Origin: Clostridiales bacterium
GTDB taxonomy: Bacteria > Bacillota > Clostridia > Lachnospirales > UBA12420
Assembly (NCBI GenBank): GCA_003452395.1
Contig: DMOI01000015.1
Coordinates: forward strand, 1-29,820
DNA: 29,820 nt
Direction of reading: 5' to 3'
A program made the translations under genes and the position numbers. Position 1 is the first letter of the stretch; every line of letters starts with the position of its first letter. Below are positions 7,937 to 14,565 of the stretch, piece after piece. The notes under the pieces are model-generated. The model saw only the letters and a program-made list of their open reading frames with translations, ran no database searches and was not told the DNA's origin.

Positions 7937-7974
7937 AAAAAAAGTTAATTTTGGTAATAAAATTAACTTTTTTT
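7937..7974 (+). terminator. Intrinsic terminator after the surface-protein pair
   Basis: A 16-bp perfect stem, A7-GTTAATTTT (7937-7952) and AAAATTAAC-T7 (7959-7974), with the 6-nt loop GGTAAT. The A- and T-runs make it bidirectional. It separates the surface genes from pnp. Confidence 0.9.
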
Positions 7975-7984
7975 CGTTTTCCAC

Positions 7985-8013
7985 TTGAAAAATATTAGAA
8001 AATTCTGTATGAT
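7985..8013 (+). promoter_or_regulatory. Sigma-A promoter for pnp
   Basis: TTGAAA (7985-7990), a 17-nt spacer and TATGAT (8008-8013). pnp thus has its own promoter, consistent with its separation from rpsO. The leader of about 100 nt contains an inverted repeat, TTGTGC-N4-TGCACA (8082-8097), near the ribosome site. Confidence 0.65.
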
Positions 8014-8118
8014 ATAAGGAAGTGGGTATATTATTTGGAAAGTTAAGGAATAATTATAAATAAAAATAAACGTAGGATAATTTGTGCATTGTGCACAGTT
8101 TTTGAAAGGGGACAAATT

Positions 8119-10221
8119 ATGTATAAACAATTTAAAATGGAAATAGCAGGTAGGGAATTAAAGGTAGATATTGGTAGAGTAGCAGAGTTGGCGAATGGTT
8201 CGGCTTTAGTGCAATATGGAGAGACCGTAGTTTTAGCAACAGCGACAGCATCAGATAAGCCTAGAGACAATATTGATTTCTTTCCTCTTAGTGTTGATTA
8301 TGAGGAGAGACTTTATTCAGTTGGTAAAATACCAGGAGGATTTATAAAGAGAGAGGGAAGACCGACAGAGAATGCGGTGCTTACATCTAGAGTTATAGAT
8401 AGATCTATAAGACCACTTTTTCCAAAGGACTATAAAAATGATGTAAACGTTAATACAACAGTATTATGTGTTGATCAAGATTCAAGTCCAGAATTTACTG
8501 CTATGGTTGGCGCTTCTGTTGCTTTAGCTATTTCGGGCATACCATTTAAGGGACCTATAAGTGGCGTAAGTGTAGGGTATGTTGATGGAGAATTAGTTAT
8601 AAATCCTACATCAGAGCAAAGAGAAAAGACACAAATGATTCTTACTGTATCTTCTTCAGCCGACAAAGTCGTTATGATAGAAGCTGGTGCAAATGAAATA
8701 TCAGAAGAAATAGTGATAGATGGTATATTTAAGGGACATGAAGAAAATAAAAAGATTGTAGAATTTATAAAGAATATTCAAGCAGAAGTTGGAAAAGAAA
8801 CAAAAGAATATACAAAAAGTGAAGTGCCTAGTGAAGCATATGATGCAATTACCTCTTTTGTTGGCGGGGAAAGAATGGAACAAACTTTATTTTCAGATGC
8901 AAAGCAGGAAAGACAAGAACATTTGAAATTACTTACGGAAGAAGTAAAAAATTATTTTATGGAAGTAAATCCAGATTTTGCTGTACATGTAGATACAGTT
9001 ATGTATAAATTTGCAAAAAGTACTGTTAGAAGTATGATATATAATAAACAGCAAAGGGTAGATGGAAGAAGACTTGATGAAATAAGAGAATTAACAGCAG
9101 AGGTAGATATATTGCCAAGAACACACGGTTCGGCTATATTTAAAAGGGGTCAAACACAAGTGCTTACAGTTACGACACTTGGTCCTATAGCAGATGTGCA
9201 AGTACTAGATGGACTTGATGCGTTAGAAGAGAGTAAGAGATATATGCACCACTATAATTTTCCAGCATATTCAGTAGGTGAGGCAAGATCTTCTCGTGGA
9301 CCAGGTAGAAGAGAAATTGGACATGGTGCATTAGCGCAGAAAGCATTACTACCAGTAATACCTTCAGAGGAAGAATTTCCATATGCAATAAGGCTTGTAT
9401 CTGAAGTGCTTAGTTCAAATGGTTCTACTTCTCAAGCGAGTGTTTGCGGCAGTACACTTTCTCTTATGGCAGCAGGAGTTCCGATAAAATCACCAGTTGC
9501 AGGTATATCAGTAGGACTTGTTACAGGTGAAACAGAAGAAGAGTTTGTAACAATGTTAGATATTCAAGGTTTAGAAGATTTCTTTGGAGACATGGATTTC
9601 AAGGTTGCTGGTACTAAAGCTGGTATAACAGCAATACAATTAGATATAAAAGTTCTTGGGCTTACACGTGAAATAGTGGAGAAAGCTATATATGAGGCGA
9701 AAGACGCTAGAATGTTTATATTAGACGAGGTTATGTTAAAGGCTATAGATGAACCAAGAAAAGAGATTTCAAAATATGCTCCAATAATAGAGGTAATAAA
9801 GATCGATCCAGAAAAGATAAGTGAGGTCATTGGACCAAAAGGAAAAACAATAAATAAAATTATCGATGAAACTGGTGTTAAGATAGATATAGAAGATGAT
9901 GGAAGAGTATTTGTATGTGGGGTAGATCGTGAAAAGGTACAAAGAGCATTAACTATAATAAAATCAATCGCGGTAAATCCAGAAATAGGACAGATATTTA
10001 ATGGCAAAGTTGTTAAAACCACTACATTCGGGGCATTTGTTGAAATCGCACCAAGTAAAGAAGGGTTAGTACACATTTCAAAACTAGCGCAGGCTCGAGT
10101 AGCAAAAGTTGAAGACATAGTAAAAGCAGGGGATAAAGTAATAGTTAAAGTTGTAAATATAGATGAACAAGGTAGAATAGATTTGACTATGATAATAGAA
10201 GAACCAAAGGTTCAAGAATAA
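8119..10221 (+). CDS. pnp: Polyribonucleotide nucleotidyltransferase (PNPase)
   Basis: 700 aa, the usual length. PNPase degrades RNA 3' to 5' by phosphorolysis as a homotrimer. The domains are an N-terminal RNase PH domain (to about 215), an alpha-helical linker, a second, catalytic RNase PH domain (about 305-540, with RSSRGPGRREIGHG and the SNGSTSQASVCGSTL phosphate-binding region), a KH domain with the loop IGPKGKTI, and a C-terminal S1 domain (GQIFNGKVVKTTTFGAFVEI). I chose ATG 8119 because GAAAGGGG lies just upstream. A start ten codons earlier would be a TTG with no ribosome site. The gene has its own promoter and is probably cotranscribed with ybaB 35 nt downstream. Confidence 0.97.
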   Translation: MYKQFKMEIAGRELKVDIGRVAELANGSALVQYGETVVLATATASDKPRDNIDFFPLSVDYEERLYSVGKIPGGFIKREGRPTENAVLTSRVIDRSIRPLFPKDYKNDVNVNTTVLCVDQDSSPEFTAMVGASVALAISGIPFKGPISGVSVGYVDGELVINPTSEQREKTQMILTVSSSADKVVMIEAGANEISEEIVIDGIFKGHEENKKIVEFIKNIQAEVGKETKEYTKSEVPSEAYDAITSFVGGERMEQTLFSDAKQERQEHLKLLTEEVKNYFMEVNPDFAVHVDTVMYKFAKSTVRSMIYNKQQRVDGRRLDEIRELTAEVDILPRTHGSAIFKRGQTQVLTVTTLGPIADVQVLDGLDALEESKRYMHHYNFPAYSVGEARSSRGPGRREIGHGALAQKALLPVIPSEEEFPYAIRLVSEVLSSNGSTSQASVCGSTLSLMAAGVPIKSPVAGISVGLVTGETEEEFVTMLDIQGLEDFFGDMDFKVAGTKAGITAIQLDIKVLGLTREIVEKAIYEAKDARMFILDEVMLKAIDEPRKEISKYAPIIEVIKIDPEKISEVIGPKGKTINKIIDETGVKIDIEDDGRVFVCGVDREKVQRALTIIKSIAVNPEIGQIFNGKVVKTTTFGAFVEIAPSKEGLVHISKLAQARVAKVEDIVKAGDKVIVKVVNIDEQGRIDLTMIIEEPKVQE

Positions 10222-10256
10222 AAAAACACGATAAAATTCGAAAGGAGAATATAGAC

Positions 10257-10613
10257 ATGGGTAAAGGGAAATTTGGAGGAGGGGGGCTTCCTGGAGGAAT
10301 GGGAATGCCTGCTAATATGCAAAACTTAATGAAACAAGCACAAAAGATGCAAGAGGATCTAATAAAAAAACAAGAGGAACTTGAAGTTAGAGAAATTACT
10401 ACAACCGCTGGTGGTGGGGTTGTAGAAGTAACTTTATCTGGTTCAAAGCAACTAAAATCTATAAAAATAAAACCAGAAGTAGTTGATCCAGAAGATATAG
10501 AGACACTAGAAGATTTGATCAAAGCTGCGATAAATGAAGGAATGAGAAAGTTATCAGATGAAGAAAAAAGTACATACGGTGGATTAACAGGCGGATTTAA
10601 TTTGCCATTTTAA
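10257..10613 (+). CDS. YbaB/EbfC-family nucleoid-associated protein
   Basis: 118 aa, typical for the family. These small dimeric proteins bind DNA and are often encoded between dnaX and recR. The Gly/Met-rich start (GKGKFGGGGLPGGMGMP) leads into a Gln/Lys helix (MQNLMKQAQKMQEDLIKKQ), then the conserved core EITTTAGGGVVEVTLSGSKQ and VDPEDIETLEDLIKAAINEG. The ribosome site is AAAGGAG. It follows pnp by 35 nt. Here recR is not directly downstream: a palindromic repeat and galU intervene, and dnaX is not in the window. Confidence 0.93.
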   Translation: MGKGKFGGGGLPGGMGMPANMQNLMKQAQKMQEDLIKKQEELEVREITTTAGGGVVEVTLSGSKQLKSIKIKPEVVDPEDIETLEDLIKAAINEGMRKLSDEEKSTYGGLTGGFNLPF

Positions 10614-10638
10614 TATTTGTATAATAAGAATAAACCCC

Positions 10639-10652
10639 TCGCCTTCGGGCGA
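10639..10652 (+). other. UUCG-tetraloop hairpin after ybaB
   Basis: TCGCC-TTCG-GGCGA forms a 5-bp stem with a C(UUCG)G loop, a very stable RNA motif, followed by a small AACC-TTTA-GGTT hairpin. No T-run follows, so it is more likely an mRNA 3'-end stabiliser or part of the adjacent repeat than an intrinsic terminator. Confidence 0.5.
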
Positions 10653-10690
10653 AACCTTTAGGTTAACACATTGAAGTAGGGAGTTTTATG

Positions 10691-10781
10691 TCCTCCCCCT
10701 GCGAAGGGGGAGCTAGAGGGGGTCATAGAGTTAGTGTTAAACCAACGTGACCCCACCTAACCTCCCCTTCGCAGGGGAGGA
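10691..10781. repeat. Palindromic MITE/REP-like element, copy A (91 bp)
   Basis: Two imperfect inverted arms of about 34 nt: one starts TCCTCCCCCTGCGAAGGGGG (10691) and ends GGGGTCA (10725), the other runs from TGACCCC (10748) to GGGGAGGA (10781). Each arm is itself a hairpin (CTCCCCC-TGCGAA-GGGGGAG), so the whole can fold as a cruciform with side arms. GC content is far above the surrounding DNA. It sits between ybaB and galU and encodes nothing. A related copy is at 28542-28735. Confidence 0.8.
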
Positions 10782-10823
10782 ACTCAAATAAATGAGATAG
10801 AAAACTGTTAAGGAGGATGTCGT

Positions 10824-11735
10824 ATGAAGGTAACAAAAGCAGTAATACCAGCTGCGGGTTTTGGGACTAGATTTCTACCTGCAACTAAAGCACAACCTAA
10901 AGAAATGCTACCGATAGTTGATAAACCAGCGATACAATACATCGTTGAAGAGATAGTAAAGTCAGGTATAAAAGATATACTAATTATAACTGGGCGTGGA
11001 AAACATGCTATAGAAGATCATTTTGACAAGTCGTATGAGCTAGAAGAAGAGCTTAGAAAATCTGAACGTAGGGATTTGCTTGAGATAGTAGAAAATGTAT
11101 CAAATATGGTAAATATCAATTATATAAGGCAAGGAGAAGCTAAAGGTTTAGGGCATGCGGTGTATTGTGCAAAATCATTTGTTGGAGACGAACCCTTTGC
11201 ATTACTTTTAGGTGACGATGTTGTAGACTCTGAAGTGCCATGCATAAAGCAATTAATCGATATTTATGAAAAATACGATAGAACAATAGTCGGAGTTCAA
11301 AAAGTAGAGAGGAAGCAAGTATCAAAGTGTGGTATAGTTGATGGGGACATGGTTAGTGAAAAACTACATTTAGTAAAAGACATGATTGAAAAACCATCTA
11401 TAGAAGAGGCGCCGTCTGATATAGCTATACTCGGAAGATATGTTTTATCTTCAAAAATATTTGGGTACCTAGAGAATACAAAACCAGGGAAAAATGGAGA
11501 AATTCAACTTACTGATGCGATACAAAAGCTTTCAGAAGAGGAAGAAGTATATGCATATGAGTTTGAAGGAAAAAGATATGACATAGGCAGTAAAGTAGGT
11601 TATCTAAAAGCTACTATAGAGTTTGCGTTAAAGAGAGCGGATATAAATAGAGAGTTTATAAAATACTTATTTACGCTAGCAGAAGAAAAAGGCATAGAAT
11701 ATAAAAGAAAAGCAGGTAAACCGAAGGGTAAGTGA
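10824..11735 (+). CDS. galU: UTP-glucose-1-phosphate uridylyltransferase
   Basis: 303 aa. It forms UDP-glucose from UTP and glucose-1-phosphate, supplying cell-envelope glycolipid and polysaccharide synthesis. The nucleotide-binding N-terminus VIPAAGFGTRFLPATKA is followed by QPKEMLPIVDKPAIQYIVEE, then LLGDDVVDS (metal/sugar site) and EIQLTDAIQKL. These are all GalU-type hallmarks that distinguish it from RmlA. The ribosome site is AAGGAGGA, 7 nt before the ATG. The stop is 5 nt before recR, so the two are translationally linked, an uncommon neighbour for a recombination gene. Confidence 0.93.
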   Translation: MKVTKAVIPAAGFGTRFLPATKAQPKEMLPIVDKPAIQYIVEEIVKSGIKDILIITGRGKHAIEDHFDKSYELEEELRKSERRDLLEIVENVSNMVNINYIRQGEAKGLGHAVYCAKSFVGDEPFALLLGDDVVDSEVPCIKQLIDIYEKYDRTIVGVQKVERKQVSKCGIVDGDMVSEKLHLVKDMIEKPSIEEAPSDIAILGRYVLSSKIFGYLENTKPGKNGEIQLTDAIQKLSEEEEVYAYEFEGKRYDIGSKVGYLKATIEFALKRADINREFIKYLFTLAEEKGIEYKRKAGKPKGK

Positions 11736-11740
11736 TTATT

Positions 11741-12340
11741 ATGAAATATTATGGCGATTTGATGTCAAGTCTCATAGAAGAACTATCAAGACTACCTGGA
11801 ATAGGTAATAAATCAGCTCAAAGAGTAGCATTTTACATAGTTAATATGCCAGAAAAGAACGTAGAGTGCTTAGCAAAATCAATTATAAATGCTAGAAAAA
11901 ACATAAAATATTGTTCTATATGCTACTGTATAACAGATCAAGACACTTGCCCTATATGTAGTAACCTAAAAAGAGACAAAACAACGATTATGGTTGTAGA
12001 AGATGCAAAAGATATGGTAGCATATGAGAAAACACAGAACTATAAGGGCACATATCATGTTTTAAATGGAGTAATGTCTCCTATGCACGGGATAGGTCCA
12101 GAAAGTTTAAAATTAAAAGAGCTTTTAGATAGAGTCAGAATAAATCAAGTTAGTGAAATAATATTAGCCACAAATGCCAACGTAGAAGGAGAAGCAACAG
12201 CAATGTATATTGGTAAGCTGATTAAACCACTAGGAGTAAAGGTTACGAGGATAGCACATGGTATCCCAGTAGGTGGCAACCTAGAATATGTTGATGAAAT
12301 AACGCTCTCAAGAGCGTTAGAGGGGCGACGAGAGATGTAG
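11741..12340 (+). CDS. recR: Recombination mediator protein RecR
   Basis: 199 aa, normal length. RecR acts with RecF/RecO to load RecA on gapped DNA. The helix-hairpin-helix LSRLPGIGNKSAQR lies at about residues 16-28, the zinc-finger cysteines are C58, C61, C70 and C73 (YCSIC...CPIC), and a Toprim domain follows (MVVEDAKDMVAYE, YHVLNGVMSPMHGIGP). I chose ATG 11741 over the GTG at 11732, which overlaps the galU stop, because MKYYGDLMSSLIEEL matches the usual RecR start and AAGGGTA lies upstream. It is followed by tpiA after 15 nt. Confidence 0.95.
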   Translation: MKYYGDLMSSLIEELSRLPGIGNKSAQRVAFYIVNMPEKNVECLAKSIINARKNIKYCSICYCITDQDTCPICSNLKRDKTTIMVVEDAKDMVAYEKTQNYKGTYHVLNGVMSPMHGIGPESLKLKELLDRVRINQVSEIILATNANVEGEATAMYIGKLIKPLGVKVTRIAHGIPVGGNLEYVDEITLSRALEGRREM

Positions 12341-12355
12341 AGGAGGAAAGTAAAG

Positions 12356-13111
12356 ATGCGAAAGAAAATTATTGCAGGAAATTGGAAGATGAACAAGACT
12401 GTGTTAGAGGCTATAGATTTCGTTGGGGAAATTCATGATGATATAGATACAAGTGAGGTAGATGTTGTAATATGCCCTACTTTTTTGGCATTATCAGAAA
12501 TAATTACATTACTTGAAGATTATCAAAGTGATATAAAGCTTGGTGCACAAAATATGTTCTACGAAGAAAAGGGTGCATATACAGGGGAAATATCTCCAAA
12601 TATGTTGTACGATTTAGGCGTAGAATACGTGATAATAGGGCATTCTGAAAGAAGACAATATTTTGGCGAAACTGATGAAATAGTAAATAAAAAAGTTTTA
12701 AAAGCTATTCAGGTAGGGCTAAAGCCTATTATGTGTGTTGGTGAATCACTAGCACAAAGAGAAGCAGGCGATACATTTGATTTAGTTCGAAATCAGGTTA
12801 TAGAAGGACTAAAAAAGGTAGGAAAAGACCAAGTACAAGAGGTAATAATAGCATACGAACCTATTTGGGCCATTGGTACCGGAAAAACAGCGACAAGTGA
12901 GCAAGCAGAAGAAGTTTGTAAATATATAAGAGAAGCTCTGGCTGAAATGTATGGCAGTGCTGTAGCAAACACTATGAGAATACAATACGGTGGAAGCGTA
13001 ACAAAAGATAATGCAAAAGAATTATTTAACATGCCGAATATTGATGGTGCACTAGTAGGTGGAGCTAGTTTGAAGGAAGACTTTGTGAGTATTGTAAACT
13101 ATAATGAATAA
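12356..13111 (+). CDS. tpiA: Triosephosphate isomerase
   Basis: 251 aa. It interconverts dihydroxyacetone phosphate and glyceraldehyde-3-phosphate as a TIM-barrel dimer. Substrate-binding N9 and K11 are in GNWKMN, the catalytic histidine is H96 (IIGHSERRQYF), the catalytic base is E168 (AYEPIWAIGTGKTA), and the phosphate loop is YGGSVTKDNAKE. The ribosome site AGGAGGAAAG is well placed. gap and pgk, common upstream partners in clostridia, are absent; recR precedes it instead. The last six codons and stop are duplicated at 13759, after the toxin-antitoxin pair. Confidence 0.97.
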   Translation: MRKKIIAGNWKMNKTVLEAIDFVGEIHDDIDTSEVDVVICPTFLALSEIITLLEDYQSDIKLGAQNMFYEEKGAYTGEISPNMLYDLGVEYVIIGHSERRQYFGETDEIVNKKVLKAIQVGLKPIMCVGESLAQREAGDTFDLVRNQVIEGLKKVGKDQVQEVIIAYEPIWAIGTGKTATSEQAEEVCKYIREALAEMYGSAVANTMRIQYGGSVTKDNAKELFNMPNIDGALVGGASLKEDFVSIVNYNE

Positions 13112-13124
13112 ATAGTGGATAGTG
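13091..13124 (+). repeat. Direct repeat, copy 1 (tpiA 3' end)
   Basis: 34 nt covering the codons for tpiA residues IVNYNE, the stop and the following ATAGTGGATAGTG. It matches 13759-13792 at 32 of 34 positions. Together the copies bracket the toxin-antitoxin genes. Confidence 0.88.
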
Positions 13125-13155
13125 AATAAGAATGGTTAAAAGAGAGGTGTTTATT

Positions 13156-13395
13156 GTGGGAATACTTAAACAAAAAGCAATTGGAATAATAGAAAAAATG
13201 CCTGAAAGAAAAATAGCTCAAATAATAGATTTTTTAGAATATATCAATGAAAATAATAAAGAAATATCAAATGAAAGCAAAATAAAAAGCAAATCTTTAA
13301 AAGGTTGTCTAGAACAATATAAAGATATAAATAAAATCCCAGAAGAGGAAACTGCTTGGCAAGAGATGGTGAGGGAAAATCATGAAGATAATTGA
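13156..13395 (+). CDS. Probable antitoxin of a VapBC-type pair (DUF2281-like)
   Basis: 79 aa from GTG 13156. A longer frame from ATG 13132 would place the ribosome site GAGAGG (13142-13147) inside the gene, so I prefer the GTG. The segment IIEKMPERKIAQIIDFLEYI resembles the N-terminal helix of DUF2281-type antitoxins, and a Lys/Ser linker and acidic C-terminus (PEEETAWQEM) follow. Antitoxins of this kind neutralise the toxin with a flexible C-terminal tail and often repress their own operon. The reading frame overlaps the toxin gene by 14 nt, typical of toxin-antitoxin coupling. The assignment rests on the partner and on family resemblance. Confidence 0.75.
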   Translation: MGILKQKAIGIIEKMPERKIAQIIDFLEYINENNKEISNESKIKSKSLKGCLEQYKDINKIPEEETAWQEMVRENHEDN

Positions 13396-13759
13396 TGCAA
13401 ATATTATATTAAGATATATGCTTAATGATATAAAAGAACAAGCAGATGAGGCAGAAAAAATAATAGAAAATGAAGAAGTAATACTAAAAATAGAAGTATT
13501 AGCTGAAATAGTTTATGTTTTAAAGAAAGTCTATAACATAAATAAAAAAGAGGTATGTGAAAGACTGCTTGAAATCTATGAAATAGGAAAAGTAAATACT
13601 GAAAACAGAGAACTTATTAAAGGTATTTTACACAATTATGACAAATTCAATCTAGATTTTATTGATATTGTTTTATATACCTACAATGAAGTGGAAGGAT
13701 ATGAAATAGCAACATTTGATCAAAAACTAAAAAAACTTATAAATGGGAATACAAAGTAA
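13382..13759 (+). CDS. PIN-domain toxin, VapC-like ribonuclease
   Basis: 125 aa, the usual size of VapC toxins, which are Mg-dependent endoribonucleases that often cut tRNA or rRNA. The acidic PIN residues are in place: D5 (KIIDANIILRY), E42 (VLAEIVYVL), D92/D95 (LDFIDIVLY) and D113 (ATFDQKL). The start lies inside the antitoxin gene. The module sits just behind tpiA and is followed immediately by a duplicated tpiA 3' end, suggesting it arrived as an inserted cassette. All catalytic positions are kept, so the toxin is probably functional. The RNA target cannot be inferred. Confidence 0.88.
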   Translation: MKIIDANIILRYMLNDIKEQADEAEKIIENEEVILKIEVLAEIVYVLKKVYNINKKEVCERLLEIYEIGKVNTENRELIKGILHNYDKFNLDFIDIVLYTYNEVEGYEIATFDQKLKKLINGNTK

Positions 13760-13792
13760 TTGTAAATTATAATGAGTAAATAGTGGATAGTG
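13759..13792 (+). repeat. Direct repeat, copy 2 (duplicate tpiA 3' end)
   Basis: In the tpiA frame this reads I-V-N-Y-N-E-stop, identical in protein to the true tpiA end. The two base differences from 13091-13124 (AAC/AAT and GAA/GAG) are both synonymous. It begins at the last base of the toxin stop codon. Confidence 0.88.
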
Positions 13793-13816
13793 GATGGTGG
13801 TACGTGAATAGTCAAA
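13782..13816 (+). repeat. Degenerate heptanucleotide repeats
   Basis: Five 7-nt units in register: AGTGGAT, AGTGGAT, GGTGGTA, CGTGAAT, AGTCAAA. Two similar units (AGTGGAT, AGTGAAT) follow tpiA at 13114-13127. Confidence 0.55.
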
Positions 13817-13818
13817 AG

Positions 13819-13875
13819 CCTCCCTTGATAAGGGCGGTGTCGCAATAGCGACGGAGGGATCTCGCAGGGGGAGTT
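13819..13875. repeat. Degenerate fragment related to the palindromic element
   Basis: CCTCC (13819-13823) pairs with GGAGG (13853-13857). Inside are the hairpins CCCTT-GAT-AAGGG and GTCGC-AATA-GCGAC, and TCGCAGGGGGAG (13862-13873) resembles an arm end of copies A and B. It looks like a decayed or rearranged member of the same family. No gene lies in 13760-13909. Confidence 0.5.
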
Positions 13876-13909
13876 GGGTTGAAAAATCCAATATTAAGGA
13901 GATGTAGCA

Positions 13910-14545
13910 ATGAAAGGGATTGTCGTAAGTGAAAAAGAACCAGTGATAAAAGATATTTTATGTGAACACGATTTAACATTTAATAGATATATTGTGCATG
14001 CTATAACAGGTGAAGGTACTAAAGTTAAACAAGCTGAGATTGTCGATGTAATAAATATTGAAGATGGTGAAAAGTGTAGCTTTGGAGATTCTTTTACTAC
14101 AGTTAAGTTAGTTGTAAATACGTTTCACGGTAAATTAGTGTTATGCATAGAGACTATAGGTAAGGAAGAAGAACCTAAGCATATTCAACGTATTTGTATT
14201 AAAGAGAAGTTCAGTCCCTTAAAATCATTTCTTATGGAACATGTATTTGGATTGGGACCAGAGACATATGAAATAATACAAAATATGTATGCTCCTATTA
14301 GACCGTTATTTCCAAATAAAGAATTGCAAGAAAGAGCTCTCAAAATTATAAATGGAGAAATTGAGGTACCAACAGTAAAAATTAAGAATTATGAAGAAGA
14401 TTCTTTTAATAGATATAAAGTAAGATTTCCTGAATATGAGTATGATAAGTGGTTATATGAACATCAAGAACCAATACAACCGCTTGAAGGTAATCGAGTA
14501 GAGCCTGAATTTGAGTTTAAACGTGGAGAAGTGATAGAACTGTGA
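13910..14545 (+). CDS. Conserved-looking protein of unknown function (211 aa)
   Basis: I do not recognise this protein. The start ATG has a good site (AAGGAGATGTAGCA). The product is soluble and acidic with no signal peptide or membrane segment. The N-terminal half is beta-rich (KGIVVSEKEPVIKDILCEHD, then KLVVNTFHGKLVLCIETIG), and the C-terminal half is rich in Glu, Pro and Tyr (FPEYEYDKWLYEHQEPIQP). It lies 20 nt before gpmI and is probably cotranscribed with it, so a link to central metabolism is possible but unproven. It could equally be accessory, because it sits directly behind the toxin-antitoxin insertion and repeat fragments. Confidence 0.7.
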   Translation: MKGIVVSEKEPVIKDILCEHDLTFNRYIVHAITGEGTKVKQAEIVDVINIEDGEKCSFGDSFTTVKLVVNTFHGKLVLCIETIGKEEEPKHIQRICIKEKFSPLKSFLMEHVFGLGPETYEIIQNMYAPIRPLFPNKELQERALKIINGEIEVPTVKIKNYEEDSFNRYKVRFPEYEYDKWLYEHQEPIQPLEGNRVEPEFEFKRGEVIEL

Positions 14546-14565
14546 ACTATTAAGGGGGAATACAA

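Noticed and set aside
10614..10630. Promoter for galU at TATAAT 10620-10625
   Set aside because: No -35 at suitable spacing, and 200 nt of folded repeat lies between it and galU.
10639..10664. UUCG hairpin as a rho-independent terminator of ybaB
   Set aside because: The stem is good but it is followed by AAACC and no T-run, so intrinsic termination is not supported.
13132..13155. ATG 13132 as the antitoxin start
   Set aside because: It would place the GAGAGG ribosome site inside the gene and has none of its own; the GTG at 13156 fits better.
13759..13816. CRISPR-like repeats after the toxin gene
   Set aside because: The repeats are 7 nt, degenerate and lack unique spacers.
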